A stretch of 33,388 nt of DNA from positions 1 to 33,388 of the forward strand of contig DVKR01000021.1 in assembly GCA_018715935.1 (NCBI GenBank), written 5' to 3'. The notes under the pieces are model-generated. The model was not told the origin of the DNA. It did not search any database and saw nothing but the letters and a program-made list of their open reading frames with translations. A program made the position numbers and the translations under genes. This document shows positions 16,759 to 25,037 of this stretch, piece by piece; position 1 is the first letter of the stretch; each line of letters begins with the position of its first letter. Source of the DNA: Candidatus Aphodovivens excrementavium. Its GTDB lineage: Bacteria; Actinomycetota; Coriobacteriia; Coriobacteriales; Eggerthellaceae.

Positions 16759-18081
16759 CTATTCCCCAGCCTTTCCCTTCATGTAGTTCTCCGCCAAAGG
16801 ATCTCCGTACTTGCCACCCGTCTTTGGAAGCGTTATCAAAGCAACCAGACCGCCAATAAGCGCAATGGGGGCAGCCAGGATTGGATAGGCAAGCATATTG
16901 CCACCCGCCATGCTCGCAATGAACCAACCGCCCAAAATAGGACCGCCAAACCTGCCTATCAAACCAAACGTAGAAACCATGCCAGGACCTGCGCCGCGTA
17001 AGTCGGGCGGGAACAGCTCGGTCATCACCGTTTGTAGCATTGCGTTTGCCGCGATAATGATGCCAACAAAGAACGCAAGCACAAAGACAATCGTAGCCGG
17101 CGTTTCCCAAGTGAGAACCGGATACACGCACAGGTACAGCGCACTCGCCGCCACCATCAACACGCCGAGAATGTTCTTGCGCGCGAACTTATCGCTGAGC
17201 GAGGGGAACACCACTTGACCGATACAGATTCCTACGTATAGCAGCGAGGACACCAAGCCCGCAACCGTGATTGAATAGCCGGCAGACGTCAAAGCTGACA
17301 CAAAATATGTTTGGTGCATCATGTAGTAGAGCTGGAAGGCCACGTAAACAACGATCATCTTCCAGAGGTTTGGCATCTTAAACAGACGTTTGATGCGCGC
17401 GACGCTCGATTCAGTTCGAGCAGCTTCGTCCACAACCGACTGGTCAACCACAGCGGCTTCTTCCTTGTCGGAACCAAATGGAACCGTCCCCATGGCAGCA
17501 GGGCTATCGCGAATGAGCAAGAAAGACAAAATCGCAACCACGATGCCGATCCCACCAATTGCCTCGAAGCAAAGACGCCATCCGCCTGCAGTAATGAAGA
17601 TAGGTGCGATAACGCCCATCATGACACCGCCCAAAGAGCCGCCAACGATACAAAGGGCGAAGCCCTTGCCACGTGTATGGTTAGAGAACCATGTCCCCAC
17701 CAGTTTCGGCGTCACACCTGCGCCAATGCTTGCAAGAAACACTCCAAAAGCCGAATAACCAACGATAACGCTCACAGGTCCTGTTGCCAGCATTCCCGTC
17801 GCAAGCAAGATGACAGACGCAATGAGAGACCCGACACCCATCACCTTGCGAATACCGATCTTGTCGGCAAGATTTCCCGCCAGCACGGAAAAGCCGGCAT
17901 AGAACAGGCCGAAAAGCGATGCGGCAATTGCAATGGATGTCTGTTCCACCCCTAAATCTTCGGAGATCGAACCCAACGTCATGCCGAATATCTGAACGCC
18001 CCAGCACGCAATTATCTGAGTGAGGAAGCCTGCTCCTGCAACTACCCACGCATACTTAGGGCTCACCGAGGTTTTACTCAT
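16759..18081 (-). CDS. MFS transporter, distal gene of system A
   Basis: A 440-residue, 12-helix major facilitator of the OxlT/monocarboxylate-like group. The loop 2-3 motif appears as GNLADKIGIRKVMG, helix 5 region GVIAPIFITAGGWRLCF, and the second-half equivalent as SLSDKFARKNILG; a long charged central loop (SDKEEAAVVDQSVVDEAARTE) separates the halves. It is clearly paralogous to the MFS at 18454-19794 (shared YAWVVA..GFLTQI, IRDSPAA.GTVP, ELFPPDLRGAGPG). ATG 18081 lies behind GAGGAGGGTGAA. As last gene of an operon for a molybdenum/tungsten enzyme, it likely imports the substrate or exports the product (inference). Confidence 0.9.
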   Translation of the reverse strand: MSKTSVSPKYAWVVAGAGFLTQIIACWGVQIFGMTLGSISEDLGVEQTSIAIAASLFGLFYAGFSVLAGNLADKIGIRKVMGVGSLIASVILLATGMLATGPVSVIVGYSAFGVFLASIGAGVTPKLVGTWFSNHTRGKGFALCIVGGSLGGVMMGVIAPIFITAGGWRLCFEAIGGIGIVVAILSFLLIRDSPAAMGTVPFGSDKEEAAVVDQSVVDEAARTESSVARIKRLFKMPNLWKMIVVYVAFQLYYMMHQTYFVSALTSAGYSITVAGLVSSLLYVGICIGQVVFPSLSDKFARKNILGVLMVAASALYLCVYPVLTWETPATIVFVLAFFVGIIIAANAMLQTVMTELFPPDLRGAGPGMVSTFGLIGRFGGPILGGWFIASMAGGNMLAYPILAAPIALIGGLVALITLPKTGGKYGDPLAENYMKGKAGE

Positions 18082-18106
18082 TTCACCCTCCTCTTTCGAA
18101 AACGCA

Positions 18107-18177
18107 CCGCGCCTCCCAACAAAGCGCCGAACCAAAAGTCGAGCACGATATCTCAACGCCATGCGACGGAGGCGCGG
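18107..18177 (-). promoter_or_regulatory. Long-loop inverted repeat before the distal MFS gene
   Basis: Perfect 10-bp arms CCGCGCCTCC (18107-18116) and GGAGGCGCGG (18168-18177) with a 51-base loop, in the gap between the zinc-ribbon gene and the distal MFS gene, 26 bases before its start. Could limit read-through or protect mRNA ends; function not known. Confidence 0.4.
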
Positions 18178-18188
18178 CGCGATCTCGC

Positions 18189-18389
18189 CTAATCGCGTTT
18201 AAGCTTGCGTTCCGAATCGGTAATAGGAGCCACCGTAGCTCCGGCGATAGTCTCATCGATTACCTTTGCGGCACCACACTTCTTACAAACTTCAGCGGAA
18301 GCAGCATTAAACGTACCGCATTCTGCGCATTTCCAAAGAACCTTTCCGAGAGGAGGAGGCCTGAATCCTCCCTTTTCCATAGAAGCCAT
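18189..18389 (-). CDS. Small zinc-ribbon protein
   Basis: A 66-residue protein with one C-x2-C...C-x2-C knuckle pair: WKCAECGTFNAASAEVCKKCG (Cys22, Cys25, Cys36, Cys39), resembling RanBP2-type or rubredoxin-like zinc ribbons. The N-terminus is short and Gly/Pro-rich, the C-terminus ends in a basic KLKRD. ATG 18389 follows AAAGGGGG with good spacing, and the frame lies cleanly between two MFS genes, so it is likely a real gene of the operon. Zn binding is expected; single-iron binding is possible. Its function is unknown; a regulatory, assembly or electron-transfer accessory role for system A would fit the location (inference). Confidence 0.8.
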   Translation of the reverse strand: MASMEKGGFRPPPLGKVLWKCAECGTFNAASAEVCKKCGAAKVIDETIAGATVAPITDSERKLKRD

Positions 18390-18453
18390 AATCTAACCCC
18401 CTTTGCAACAAAACCACATACCAAAGGTTGCGCGCCAACAAAACGACCGAAAC

Positions 18454-19794
18454 CTATTCCTCAATAGGAGCTTGCGCTTGGGTTTTCTGAGCCAAATACT
18501 GCTCTGCCATAGGATCGCCGTACTTGCCAGCAGTTTTCGGAATAAAGATCAGCACGATGATGCCGCCGATGAGCGTGCATGGAGCAGCAACCAACATGTA
18601 ACTCCACGAGATACCGCCAAAAGCTCCAATAGCTGCTGCCGCGAGCAGCGGGCCGAAGAACCGACCGATAAGACTCAACGAAGAGATGAAGCCTGGACCA
18701 GCGCCTCGAAGGTCTGGAGGGAATAGCTCGCTTTCAACCGACTGAATGATCGCGAACGCCCCGAGGCACAAGCCACTGCAAAACGCAACAGCGTAAATGG
18801 CGATAATGTCGAAACTGCCTTCGAGCATGTAGTAAAGAGCGAAATAGAAGACGCCGGACAAAACCATCAGCCAACCAAGCACCGTCTTTCTGGCGAAACG
18901 GTCACTCAATGGCGAAAAGATGATATAGCCAAGGGAGCATCCCAGCAAAACCACCGTCGCACCCAAGCTCGCAGAAGCAAGATCGTACCCATGGGCAGCA
19001 AGCGAAGCTACGAAGTATGTCTGATGCCCCGTGTAATACAGCTGGAACAAAATAACCGCGACAGCCATAATCCACATCTTGGGCATCTTCATAATCCTGA
19101 TCATGCGATCAACATTGCTCGCCTTCTTCGCGTCTACGTCAACGGCTTTTTGATCCACAAGCTCTTCGTTTTCTTTTGCAGCACCTAAGGGAACAGTACC
19201 AATAGCCGCCGGGCTATCACGAATGAAAATCGTAGCAAGGATCATGCACACCAAACCGATAGCGCCAATCGCCTCAAAGCAAAAACGCCACCCGCCCATG
19301 CCAATGAAGATAGGCGCGATAACGCCTGTTGTGGCTCCCGCTAGCGACCCGCCCAAAATACAGATCATGAAGCCCTTGCCGCGCTGGTGCGTTGCAAACC
19401 AAACACTAATAAGCTTTGGCGTAACACCGTTGCCGATAGCGCCGAGCATAATTCCAGCCAATGCATACACCACCACAAGGCTCATTACGTCGTTGGTAGC
19501 CAAGCCGGCAACCACCAAAAGCGCAGCACCCGTAATACCGCCAATAGCAACTACTTTTCTCAAACCGATGCGGTCTGCCAAATTGCCCCAGAACACCGAA
19601 GTGCCTGCATAAAAAATGCCGAAAAGCGAAGCGCCGATGGCGAGCTCAGTCGTTTCTACACCGAAGTCACCTGCCACGGTGGCCAAGTTAACGCCCCAAA
19701 GAACAACCGCCATACTTGAAAGAATCTGCGTAAGGAAGCCCGCAGCGGCAACAACCCACGCATAACCTGAACGAGCTGTGCTTGTCCCTGTCAT
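18454..19794 (-). CDS. MFS transporter, proximal gene of system A
   Basis: A 446-residue, 12-helix MFS protein paralogous to the gene 370 bases downstream; landmarks include GNLADRIGLRKVVA, GVTPKLISVWFATHQRGKG, IRDSPAAIGTVP and SPLSDRFARKTVLG. Best placed in the OxlT/organic-acid or aromatic-acid group. Start taken as ATG 19794 with AGGTGG eight bases upstream; GTG 19806 in the same frame is the alternative. Two related transporters in one operon suggest an exchange pair (substrate in, product out) or two related substrates (inference). Confidence 0.9.
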   Translation of the reverse strand: MTGTSTARSGYAWVVAAAGFLTQILSSMAVVLWGVNLATVAGDFGVETTELAIGASLFGIFYAGTSVFWGNLADRIGLRKVVAIGGITGAALLVVAGLATNDVMSLVVVYALAGIMLGAIGNGVTPKLISVWFATHQRGKGFMICILGGSLAGATTGVIAPIFIGMGGWRFCFEAIGAIGLVCMILATIFIRDSPAAIGTVPLGAAKENEELVDQKAVDVDAKKASNVDRMIRIMKMPKMWIMAVAVILFQLYYTGHQTYFVASLAAHGYDLASASLGATVVLLGCSLGYIIFSPLSDRFARKTVLGWLMVLSGVFYFALYYMLEGSFDIIAIYAVAFCSGLCLGAFAIIQSVESELFPPDLRGAGPGFISSLSLIGRFFGPLLAAAAIGAFGGISWSYMLVAAPCTLIGGIIVLIFIPKTAGKYGDPMAEQYLAQKTQAQAPIEE

Positions 19795-19812
19795 GTCATC
19801 ACCCACCTAACC

Positions 19813-19839
19813 GCCTCCCGCCTTTGCCGGACGGGAGGC
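19813..19839 (-). promoter_or_regulatory. Hairpin between the Fe-S gene and the proximal MFS gene
   Basis: Perfect 8-bp GCCTCCCG (19813-19820) and CGGGAGGC (19832-19839) with an 11-base loop, immediately before the MFS ribosome site. No T-tract follows, so mRNA processing or differential expression is likelier than full termination. Confidence 0.45.
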
Positions 19840-19883
19840 TACCGTGCGATACGCGAGCAGCAGCGCATCGCCATTTCGTATGA

Positions 19884-20243
19884 CTACCGAGAGAACAAAA
19901 CCTGGGTTGGTTTTTCCTTTAACTTCTCGGCGAGCTCGTCCAGCTTCCCGTAGTACATAATTCCTGCTTGGCAATGATGCACGCAGGTGGGGAGCTTGCC
20001 CACCGCCGTCCTGCTTGCGCAAAGATTGCACCTGCTCGTCAGAAGCGGCAGGTTAACCCATTCCCATTTATTGTTAGGAAGCTCAACTGGGCCGTATTCC
20101 AGCACCTTAATTCCCCATTCATGAGGAGCAAGGCCTAGCTCTTTCTGACACGCAACTTCGCAGGTATGGCAGTTCGTGCAAAATTCGTAGTCAATGAGAA
20201 TCCCGTACTCATTCGCCGAAGAACTTGGTAATGTCATTGCCAC
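19884..20243 (-). CDS. Small 2x[4Fe-4S] electron-transfer subunit of system A
   Basis: About 119 residues with eight cysteines in two ferredoxin-like sets: CTNCHTCEVAC (C-x2-C-x2-C-x3-C) and CNLCASRTAVGKLPTCVHHC (C-x2-C-x11-C-x3-C). This is a shortened DmsB/transhydroxylase-beta type subunit, about half the usual length, enough for two clusters. It should pass electrons to the molybdopterin subunit encoded just upstream, with which it overlaps. No signal peptide. The start is ambiguous: TTG 20246, GTG 20243 (GGAGG with 5-base spacing, chosen) or ATG 20237. It is paralogous to the subunit at 30465. Confidence 0.9.
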   Translation of the reverse strand: MAMTLPSSSANEYGILIDYEFCTNCHTCEVACQKELGLAPHEWGIKVLEYGPVELPNNKWEWVNLPLLTSRCNLCASRTAVGKLPTCVHHCQAGIMYYGKLDELAEKLKEKPTQVLFSR

Positions 20244-22575
20244 CAAACCCTCCTCCCTTGGTTACGATTTCGCTAGGCGAGCAATCGTTTTCTTCCGTTA
20301 CCTTGTAGACTTTGCACAACAGGCTCTTGTAAGGGGCGCCGAATCCGGAGCGTCCCGTTACGCCCAGCGTCGTTACGTTGTTCGAATTCGAGTCGAACAC
20401 GCCAAACAGATTCGGCTCGGCGCCCTCTTGCTCAGGGAACCACCATCCATGGCGCGCCCTTACCAGACCCTCAAGCAAGCCGGGTGCAATGTGCGCCTTT
20501 TGTTTGAACTTGCCTCGCTCGTTTTCGATCCAGATCCAATCTCCTTCTCGAACCCCTTCGGCGTCGGCAATCGACTGCGAGATATCGCACACGGGATCTT
20601 CCCAGAATTGCCTCATGTAGGGCATCTGTCGATGTTCGGAATGGAAGAATCCCGCCTGCCTGTGACCGGTAGTGAGCAGATAGGGATACTCTTTGTACAA
20701 TTCAGGAGTACGGTACGGGCTTTCGTATGGCTCGCAATATGAAGCGAGCGGATGAAGGTCGAGCACCTCGAACACCGGCGAATAGAACTCATACAGCCCC
20801 GTTGCCGTTACAAAGCCCGGCTGTCCATCCTGGCGAAGCATGCCTTTTTCGTACTTCTTGTACGTTTCGTTGAAATCCCAGTAGTCATACACCTTTTCGG
20901 TTAACTCGGGATAGGTGTAGTCGACGCCGTTGCCTTCATCTTGGATCATCCAAGTAAGAAAGTCTTCAAGCTGGTCGAACTGGCCGAAGAAGTCCGGACG
21001 GAAACGCTTTCCAAGCTCAAAGACAATTTCCTCATCCGCTTTCGCCTCGTAGTATCTATCCGCTGAAGCGGTAATAGCGCGCAATGGTTGCCACCACGAA
21101 CGGAAAGAATTGCGTTCAACGCTCATGGCCGCTGGTAAAACAAGATCGGCAAACGCCACCGCCGTCGGCGTCATGAACAGATCCACCACAACGGTATAAG
21201 GAACGTTCTTCCAGGCGCGATATACGCGAGGTGCGTCTCCCGCCATGTTGGCGATGGCATTGCTGCCTTCGCACCACAACATCTGGATAGGATAAGGCTC
21301 GCCCGATTCCAGCTGCTCTATTAGGCGATCGCAAGGAACGAACACGGTGAAGCCGGAAGAACACAGCGGCGACTCGCTTAAGCCAACGCGTCTGTCCTCC
21401 ATTTCGCTGCTGATAAATTCCATTCCGCAGCCATACTTCTTTGAGCTGTTGTAAGCATAGCGAACGATGATGTTGCCACCTGGAACATCCAAGTTGCCTG
21501 TCATGGCAACAAGATCGTTGATCGCCATACCGGCTTCCATGCCGGACACCTGCTGGTCGATCGCAAGACCCCATTGCACTGCTGCAGGCTTTGCCGCAGC
21601 ATACATGCGCGCAGCCTCAATTATCTGCTCTGCAGGAACCCACGTAACCTCGGAGGTCTTTTCAGGCGTCCACTCCTGTACATGCTCTTTAAGCTCGTCG
21701 AATCCATAGGTCCAATTCTCAACGAATTCCTTGTCGTATAGCTCTTCGTTGATAACCACGTGAAGCATGCCCAAAGCAAGAGCGCAGTCGGTTCCAGGGC
21801 GGATCTTCAACCACATGTCTGCCTGTGCCCCAAGCCACGTTAACGCCGGATCGATCACAATCAGCTTTGTTCCCATGCGCATGAGATCAACAAGCCAATG
21901 CCCCATAAAGCCGTCACCGTTAGAAGACAGGGGCTCGTTGCCCCACACGACCATCAGCTCGGGCTTTTGCCACTGCGGATTATCGTAGCGATCATGCAAG
22001 GTTTGAGCTGCGTCCAGGATCCAGCAGTCGCCGCCTTTGAGCATGTTGGCAAGCATACGCGGTTGATAGCACGATTCACCGCTAAGAAAAGCAGTAGCAA
22101 GATTGGGGCTTCCGAAAACCGCTCGGATCACCATAGCGATATGCCACATAGTGTTACGGCCAGTGCCGGCAAGGCCCACGATGCCCTCCGGCCCTATTCC
22201 GCCGGGATACTGCTTGATCGTCTCACAAATTTCGGCGTACTTCTCTTCGATCCAGTCGAAAGCCTCATCCCACGTGATGCGCTTCCATTTGTTCTCGCCC
22301 TTTTCCCCATCACGCAGCAAGGGATACTTCAAGCGATCTTTGTGATACACGGCCTCTGCCATATCGAGACAGCGCATGCACAGTCTGCCTTGGTTGTAGG
22401 GAAAGTTGGGGTCGCCCTCTACATGATCCAGCTTTCCGTCCTTGGTGTAGTACAGAACACCGCACCCGTTGTGACAGCCAGGGCCAGTCCATACCGAAGA
22501 TCGCGTAACTTCGAACTCCCCCTCTTGCCATCGCCATTGATCTTTATAGATCGATTTGTCGTATTCGTTTATCAT
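20209..22575 (-). CDS. Molybdopterin (bis-MGD) oxidoreductase large subunit, system A; dehydroxylase/transhydroxylase-like
   Basis: A 788-residue DMSO-reductase superfamily enzyme. N-terminal Fe-S domain: Cys34-x3-Cys38-x27-Cys66-x2-Cys69, with Gly where the first canonical cysteine should be. ESCYQPR (Cys169) lies where family members supply the Mo/W ligand. VVWGNEPLSSNGDG and KLIVIDPALTW are cofactor-binding segments, and the C-terminal molydop-binding domain includes TTGHRQAGFFHSEHR. No Tat signal, so it is predicted cytoplasmic. Composition (large subunit, tiny Fe-S partner, MFS) resembles gut catechol dehydroxylases and is in the wider group of acetylene hydratase and pyrogallol-phloroglucinol transhydroxylase (family knowledge). 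ATG 22575 has AAGGAGGTG seven bases upstream. It is the first gene of a five-gene operon. The substrate is unknown; an aromatic hydroxyl compound is inferred. Confidence 0.9.
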   Translation of the reverse strand: MINEYDKSIYKDQWRWQEGEFEVTRSSVWTGPGCHNGCGVLYYTKDGKLDHVEGDPNFPYNQGRLCMRCLDMAEAVYHKDRLKYPLLRDGEKGENKWKRITWDEAFDWIEEKYAEICETIKQYPGGIGPEGIVGLAGTGRNTMWHIAMVIRAVFGSPNLATAFLSGESCYQPRMLANMLKGGDCWILDAAQTLHDRYDNPQWQKPELMVVWGNEPLSSNGDGFMGHWLVDLMRMGTKLIVIDPALTWLGAQADMWLKIRPGTDCALALGMLHVVINEELYDKEFVENWTYGFDELKEHVQEWTPEKTSEVTWVPAEQIIEAARMYAAAKPAAVQWGLAIDQQVSGMEAGMAINDLVAMTGNLDVPGGNIIVRYAYNSSKKYGCGMEFISSEMEDRRVGLSESPLCSSGFTVFVPCDRLIEQLESGEPYPIQMLWCEGSNAIANMAGDAPRVYRAWKNVPYTVVVDLFMTPTAVAFADLVLPAAMSVERNSFRSWWQPLRAITASADRYYEAKADEEIVFELGKRFRPDFFGQFDQLEDFLTWMIQDEGNGVDYTYPELTEKVYDYWDFNETYKKYEKGMLRQDGQPGFVTATGLYEFYSPVFEVLDLHPLASYCEPYESPYRTPELYKEYPYLLTTGHRQAGFFHSEHRQMPYMRQFWEDPVCDISQSIADAEGVREGDWIWIENERGKFKQKAHIAPGLLEGLVRARHGWWFPEQEGAEPNLFGVFDSNSNNVTTLGVTGRSGFGAPYKSLLCKVYKVTEENDCSPSEIVTKGGGFGGNDITKFFGE

Positions 22576-22853
22576 CCGGACACCTCCTTGCTTACTCGTC
22601 TGTTTCATCTCGCGCCCGCCTTGACTCCCTTCTCTCTGCAAAAGCGCTAGCTGAAACATAGAACGCGGCGCCGGGTGGCACATCCATCGCAAATGTGTAA
22701 CGTTTGACGCGGGAATATGAAACGAAGTACTGCCGCGCTACACCTCCTACCCTCTGCAGAAGGATTTTTCGATTTCATGCTTCAAGAATCTGGTCTAAGC
22801 AGCCCTAATCCCGAAAATAAAGTGCGAATAAGGAAAAGCAGGGACGGTGCACC

Positions 22854-23297
22854 ATGAATAACATTCGAATTGCTCCCATGACAGAAGCCGATATTAGAGA
22901 CGTAATGCCGCTAGAAATCAGCTCTTTCCCAGACCCGTGGTCTCCCTTAGCGTTTGTTGAGGACCTTCGGCTTAACCCCTGTGCGCGATATTTCGTCGCA
23001 AAAGACGAAGCCGATACCGTATGCGGTTACATCGGATACTGGATCACGCCCGATAAGGTAGACATTCTCAAGATCGCCGTTGCAAGCGAATGCAGAAAAG
23101 TCGGCGTCGGAAAAGCCCTCGTTCAATTCGCCCGCAGAAACGAGAGCTCGAAAGGGTGCCTCCGTGTTTTCGTGCGAACAAAAAACTACGGAGCTCAGGC
23201 ATTTTACAAAGCGCTAGGGTTTCAAGATGTTGGAATAGCGAAAAACTATTACACCCACCCTCAAGACGACGCCCTCATCATGATGTCAGCTGACTAA
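22854..23297 (+). CDS. GNAT-family N-acetyltransferase (RimI-like)
   Basis: A 147-residue GNAT protein. N-terminal IRIAPMTEADIRDVMPLE and SFPDPWSPLAF resemble RimI (ribosomal-protein or peptide N-terminal acetyltransferase). The acetyl-CoA loop is ASECRKVGVGKALV, followed by the late motif NYGAQAFYKALGFQDVGIAKNYY. The ribosome site (GCAGGGA) is weak. It starts about 280 bases from the divergently transcribed system A operon; this intergenic space shows no further gene. Its acceptor is unknown, and a small-molecule substrate is possible given the neighbourhood. Confidence 0.85.
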   Translation: MNNIRIAPMTEADIRDVMPLEISSFPDPWSPLAFVEDLRLNPCARYFVAKDEADTVCGYIGYWITPDKVDILKIAVASECRKVGVGKALVQFARRNESSKGCLRVFVRTKNYGAQAFYKALGFQDVGIAKNYYTHPQDDALIMMSAD

Positions 23298-23321
23298 AGC
23301 GGTGTAAAATCGATTCCCTCT

Positions 23322-23375
23322 GTCTACAACCCAGAGTTGTAGACGTTGACATATTCGCAGTTCATACACCATATT
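23322..23375 (+). promoter_or_regulatory. Promoter and adjoining inverted repeat upstream of the LuxR regulator
   Basis: Perfect 9-bp arms GTCTACAAC (23322-23330) and GTTGTAGAC (23336-23344) with a 5-base centre, two bases before a consensus -35 TTGACA (23346-23351), then 18 bases to CATATT (23370-23375). Likely activator or repressor site; could also end the acetyltransferase transcript, but no T-tract follows. Confidence 0.55.
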
Positions 23376-23498
23376 TGAACAGAGAAAGCCCAATGAAAAT
23401 ACTACGCGATTTATCTTGCGCTCTACTACCCTTATAGACCACAATATCAACTAGAAGCTGACGAGATAGCGTATACGTAGGCCAATGGGGGAGGCAGC

Positions 23499-25037
23499 AT
23501 GAGCGAATACGAGGTTGCCGCAAAGCTGTCGAAGGACTACATTACAACTCGAAAGCTCGACGGGTTTGGCATTCTTTTTGCCTGGCACACCATTCTCATT
23601 TTTGCGCCGCTGATCACGTCGAGCCCCTTTCACGTCCTTGACGTTCTTTGGTTGCGTCAAATCGTACTTTGCTTCTCTATCGCCGCCGCATTCGCCTTGT
23701 ATCCCCTGCTATTTCAGCCTCTTTTTTCGCGCATAAGCAGCCTTGAAATACCTAGCGTATTCGTTTTCTTTGGAATTGCGTGCCTGGGAACAACCTCAAC
23801 AACGGTAATGCTTTGCACTGACCTGCCGGCACCTTACTTGGTCGCCAATGCGATTGCAGGTCTCTCTGAGGGCATTTTAATGATGTTTTGGCTCACTAAT
23901 TATTACAGCATTTCCGGCTATAAAACCAATGTGACCGCTTCGCTGCACGCCGTCGCCGGAACACTCGCGGCATTTTTGCTCGGACAACTTTCGTTCTTGG
24001 CGGCGGTTGTCGTTATTTCAATACTCCCCCTGATCGCCGCATCGCTATACATCCGCGGAGCTCATCTTTTGCGTGAGGCGGATAACTTCGATTGCTTTTC
24101 AGCGGAAGGCGACGACGCGGACAGTGTGCAACTTACGGAGTCCAACATAGCCGATGCTTTCAAGCGTTCGCGCCATCATTTTGAATTGATGATCATCCTA
24201 ACTATCGTTTTCGGCCTGTCGTTCGGCATGGTTCAATCAATTCACCTAGAAACTGAGCAATTTCTTATTGGGGCTACAAATCCTCTTGCTTTATTAGGCG
24301 CAACTGCGGCCTATCTCCTTATCGCAGCATTCCTCGATTACCGTAAGACCAGGCTTGCTCTCATTATTGTTCTTGCCGTATCGTTTATCGCCTTTTCCAT
24401 TGGCGCGATGGGCGTTTCGGTGTCGCCTTTCGAAAGTCCGAGCTGGACGATATCGTGCGGAATCGTGATTGCCGGATTTCATTTTTTCGATTTCGCGGTG
24501 CTAGCTATCACCATCAGCGTTGCGCAATCGGCTCAGTCAAGCCCTATTCTGAGAATTGGAATTAACCGCGCCGCAGTTTATTTCGGCTACGGCCTGAGCT
24601 TTCTTTTGGGGCATGTTGTCTTTTCTCATTCAAGCGTTATTACCGAAAGCCAACTTACCGGCTTCCTTTTGGTGCCCATCATCACCATTTTGGCCGTGTA
24701 TGTTTGGTTTACCCTCAGTGGAGAAGGGGATGTTCCGCCGTCCGGAATCCAAGAAGGTGCAGAACAGGAAAACGAGCACGAACCGAAAAAGATCGCTACC
24801 ACGTCGGAGTTGGGTAATTTCGAAAACGCCTGCGCCACCGTTGCCGACCAGTATCATCTAACTCCCAGAGAAACCGATGTGCTACGCATCTTGGCAAAGG
24901 GGCGCAATGCCGCCTACATCGCACAAGAACTATGGATTTCAACGCTTACCGCAAAGACGCACATTGCAAACATATACAGAAAGCTAGGCGTTCATTCTCT
25001 TCAAGATCTGCTTGATGTTGTTGAAGAGTTTAAGTAA
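23499..25037 (+). CDS. Membrane-anchored LuxR-family transcriptional regulator
   Basis: A 512-residue protein: residues 20-410 hold about a dozen hydrophobic helices arranged like an MFS fold, then a charged linker (about 415-445), then a LuxR-type helix-turn-helix with LTPRETDVLRILAKGRNAAY, STLTAKTHIANIYRKLGV and a final LLDVVEEF. This architecture is abundant in Eggerthellaceae, where such proteins control nearby substrate-inducible metabolic genes (family knowledge). ATG 23499 follows GGGGGAGGC. Its closest metabolic target is system A, about 1 kb away and divergent; it may sense the transported substrate in the membrane (inference). Confidence 0.92.
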   Translation: MSEYEVAAKLSKDYITTRKLDGFGILFAWHTILIFAPLITSSPFHVLDVLWLRQIVLCFSIAAAFALYPLLFQPLFSRISSLEIPSVFVFFGIACLGTTSTTVMLCTDLPAPYLVANAIAGLSEGILMMFWLTNYYSISGYKTNVTASLHAVAGTLAAFLLGQLSFLAAVVVISILPLIAASLYIRGAHLLREADNFDCFSAEGDDADSVQLTESNIADAFKRSRHHFELMIILTIVFGLSFGMVQSIHLETEQFLIGATNPLALLGATAAYLLIAAFLDYRKTRLALIIVLAVSFIAFSIGAMGVSVSPFESPSWTISCGIVIAGFHFFDFAVLAITISVAQSAQSSPILRIGINRAAVYFGYGLSFLLGHVVFSHSSVITESQLTGFLLVPIITILAVYVWFTLSGEGDVPPSGIQEGAEQENEHEPKKIATTSELGNFENACATVADQYHLTPRETDVLRILAKGRNAAYIAQELWISTLTAKTHIANIYRKLGVHSLQDLLDVVEEFK

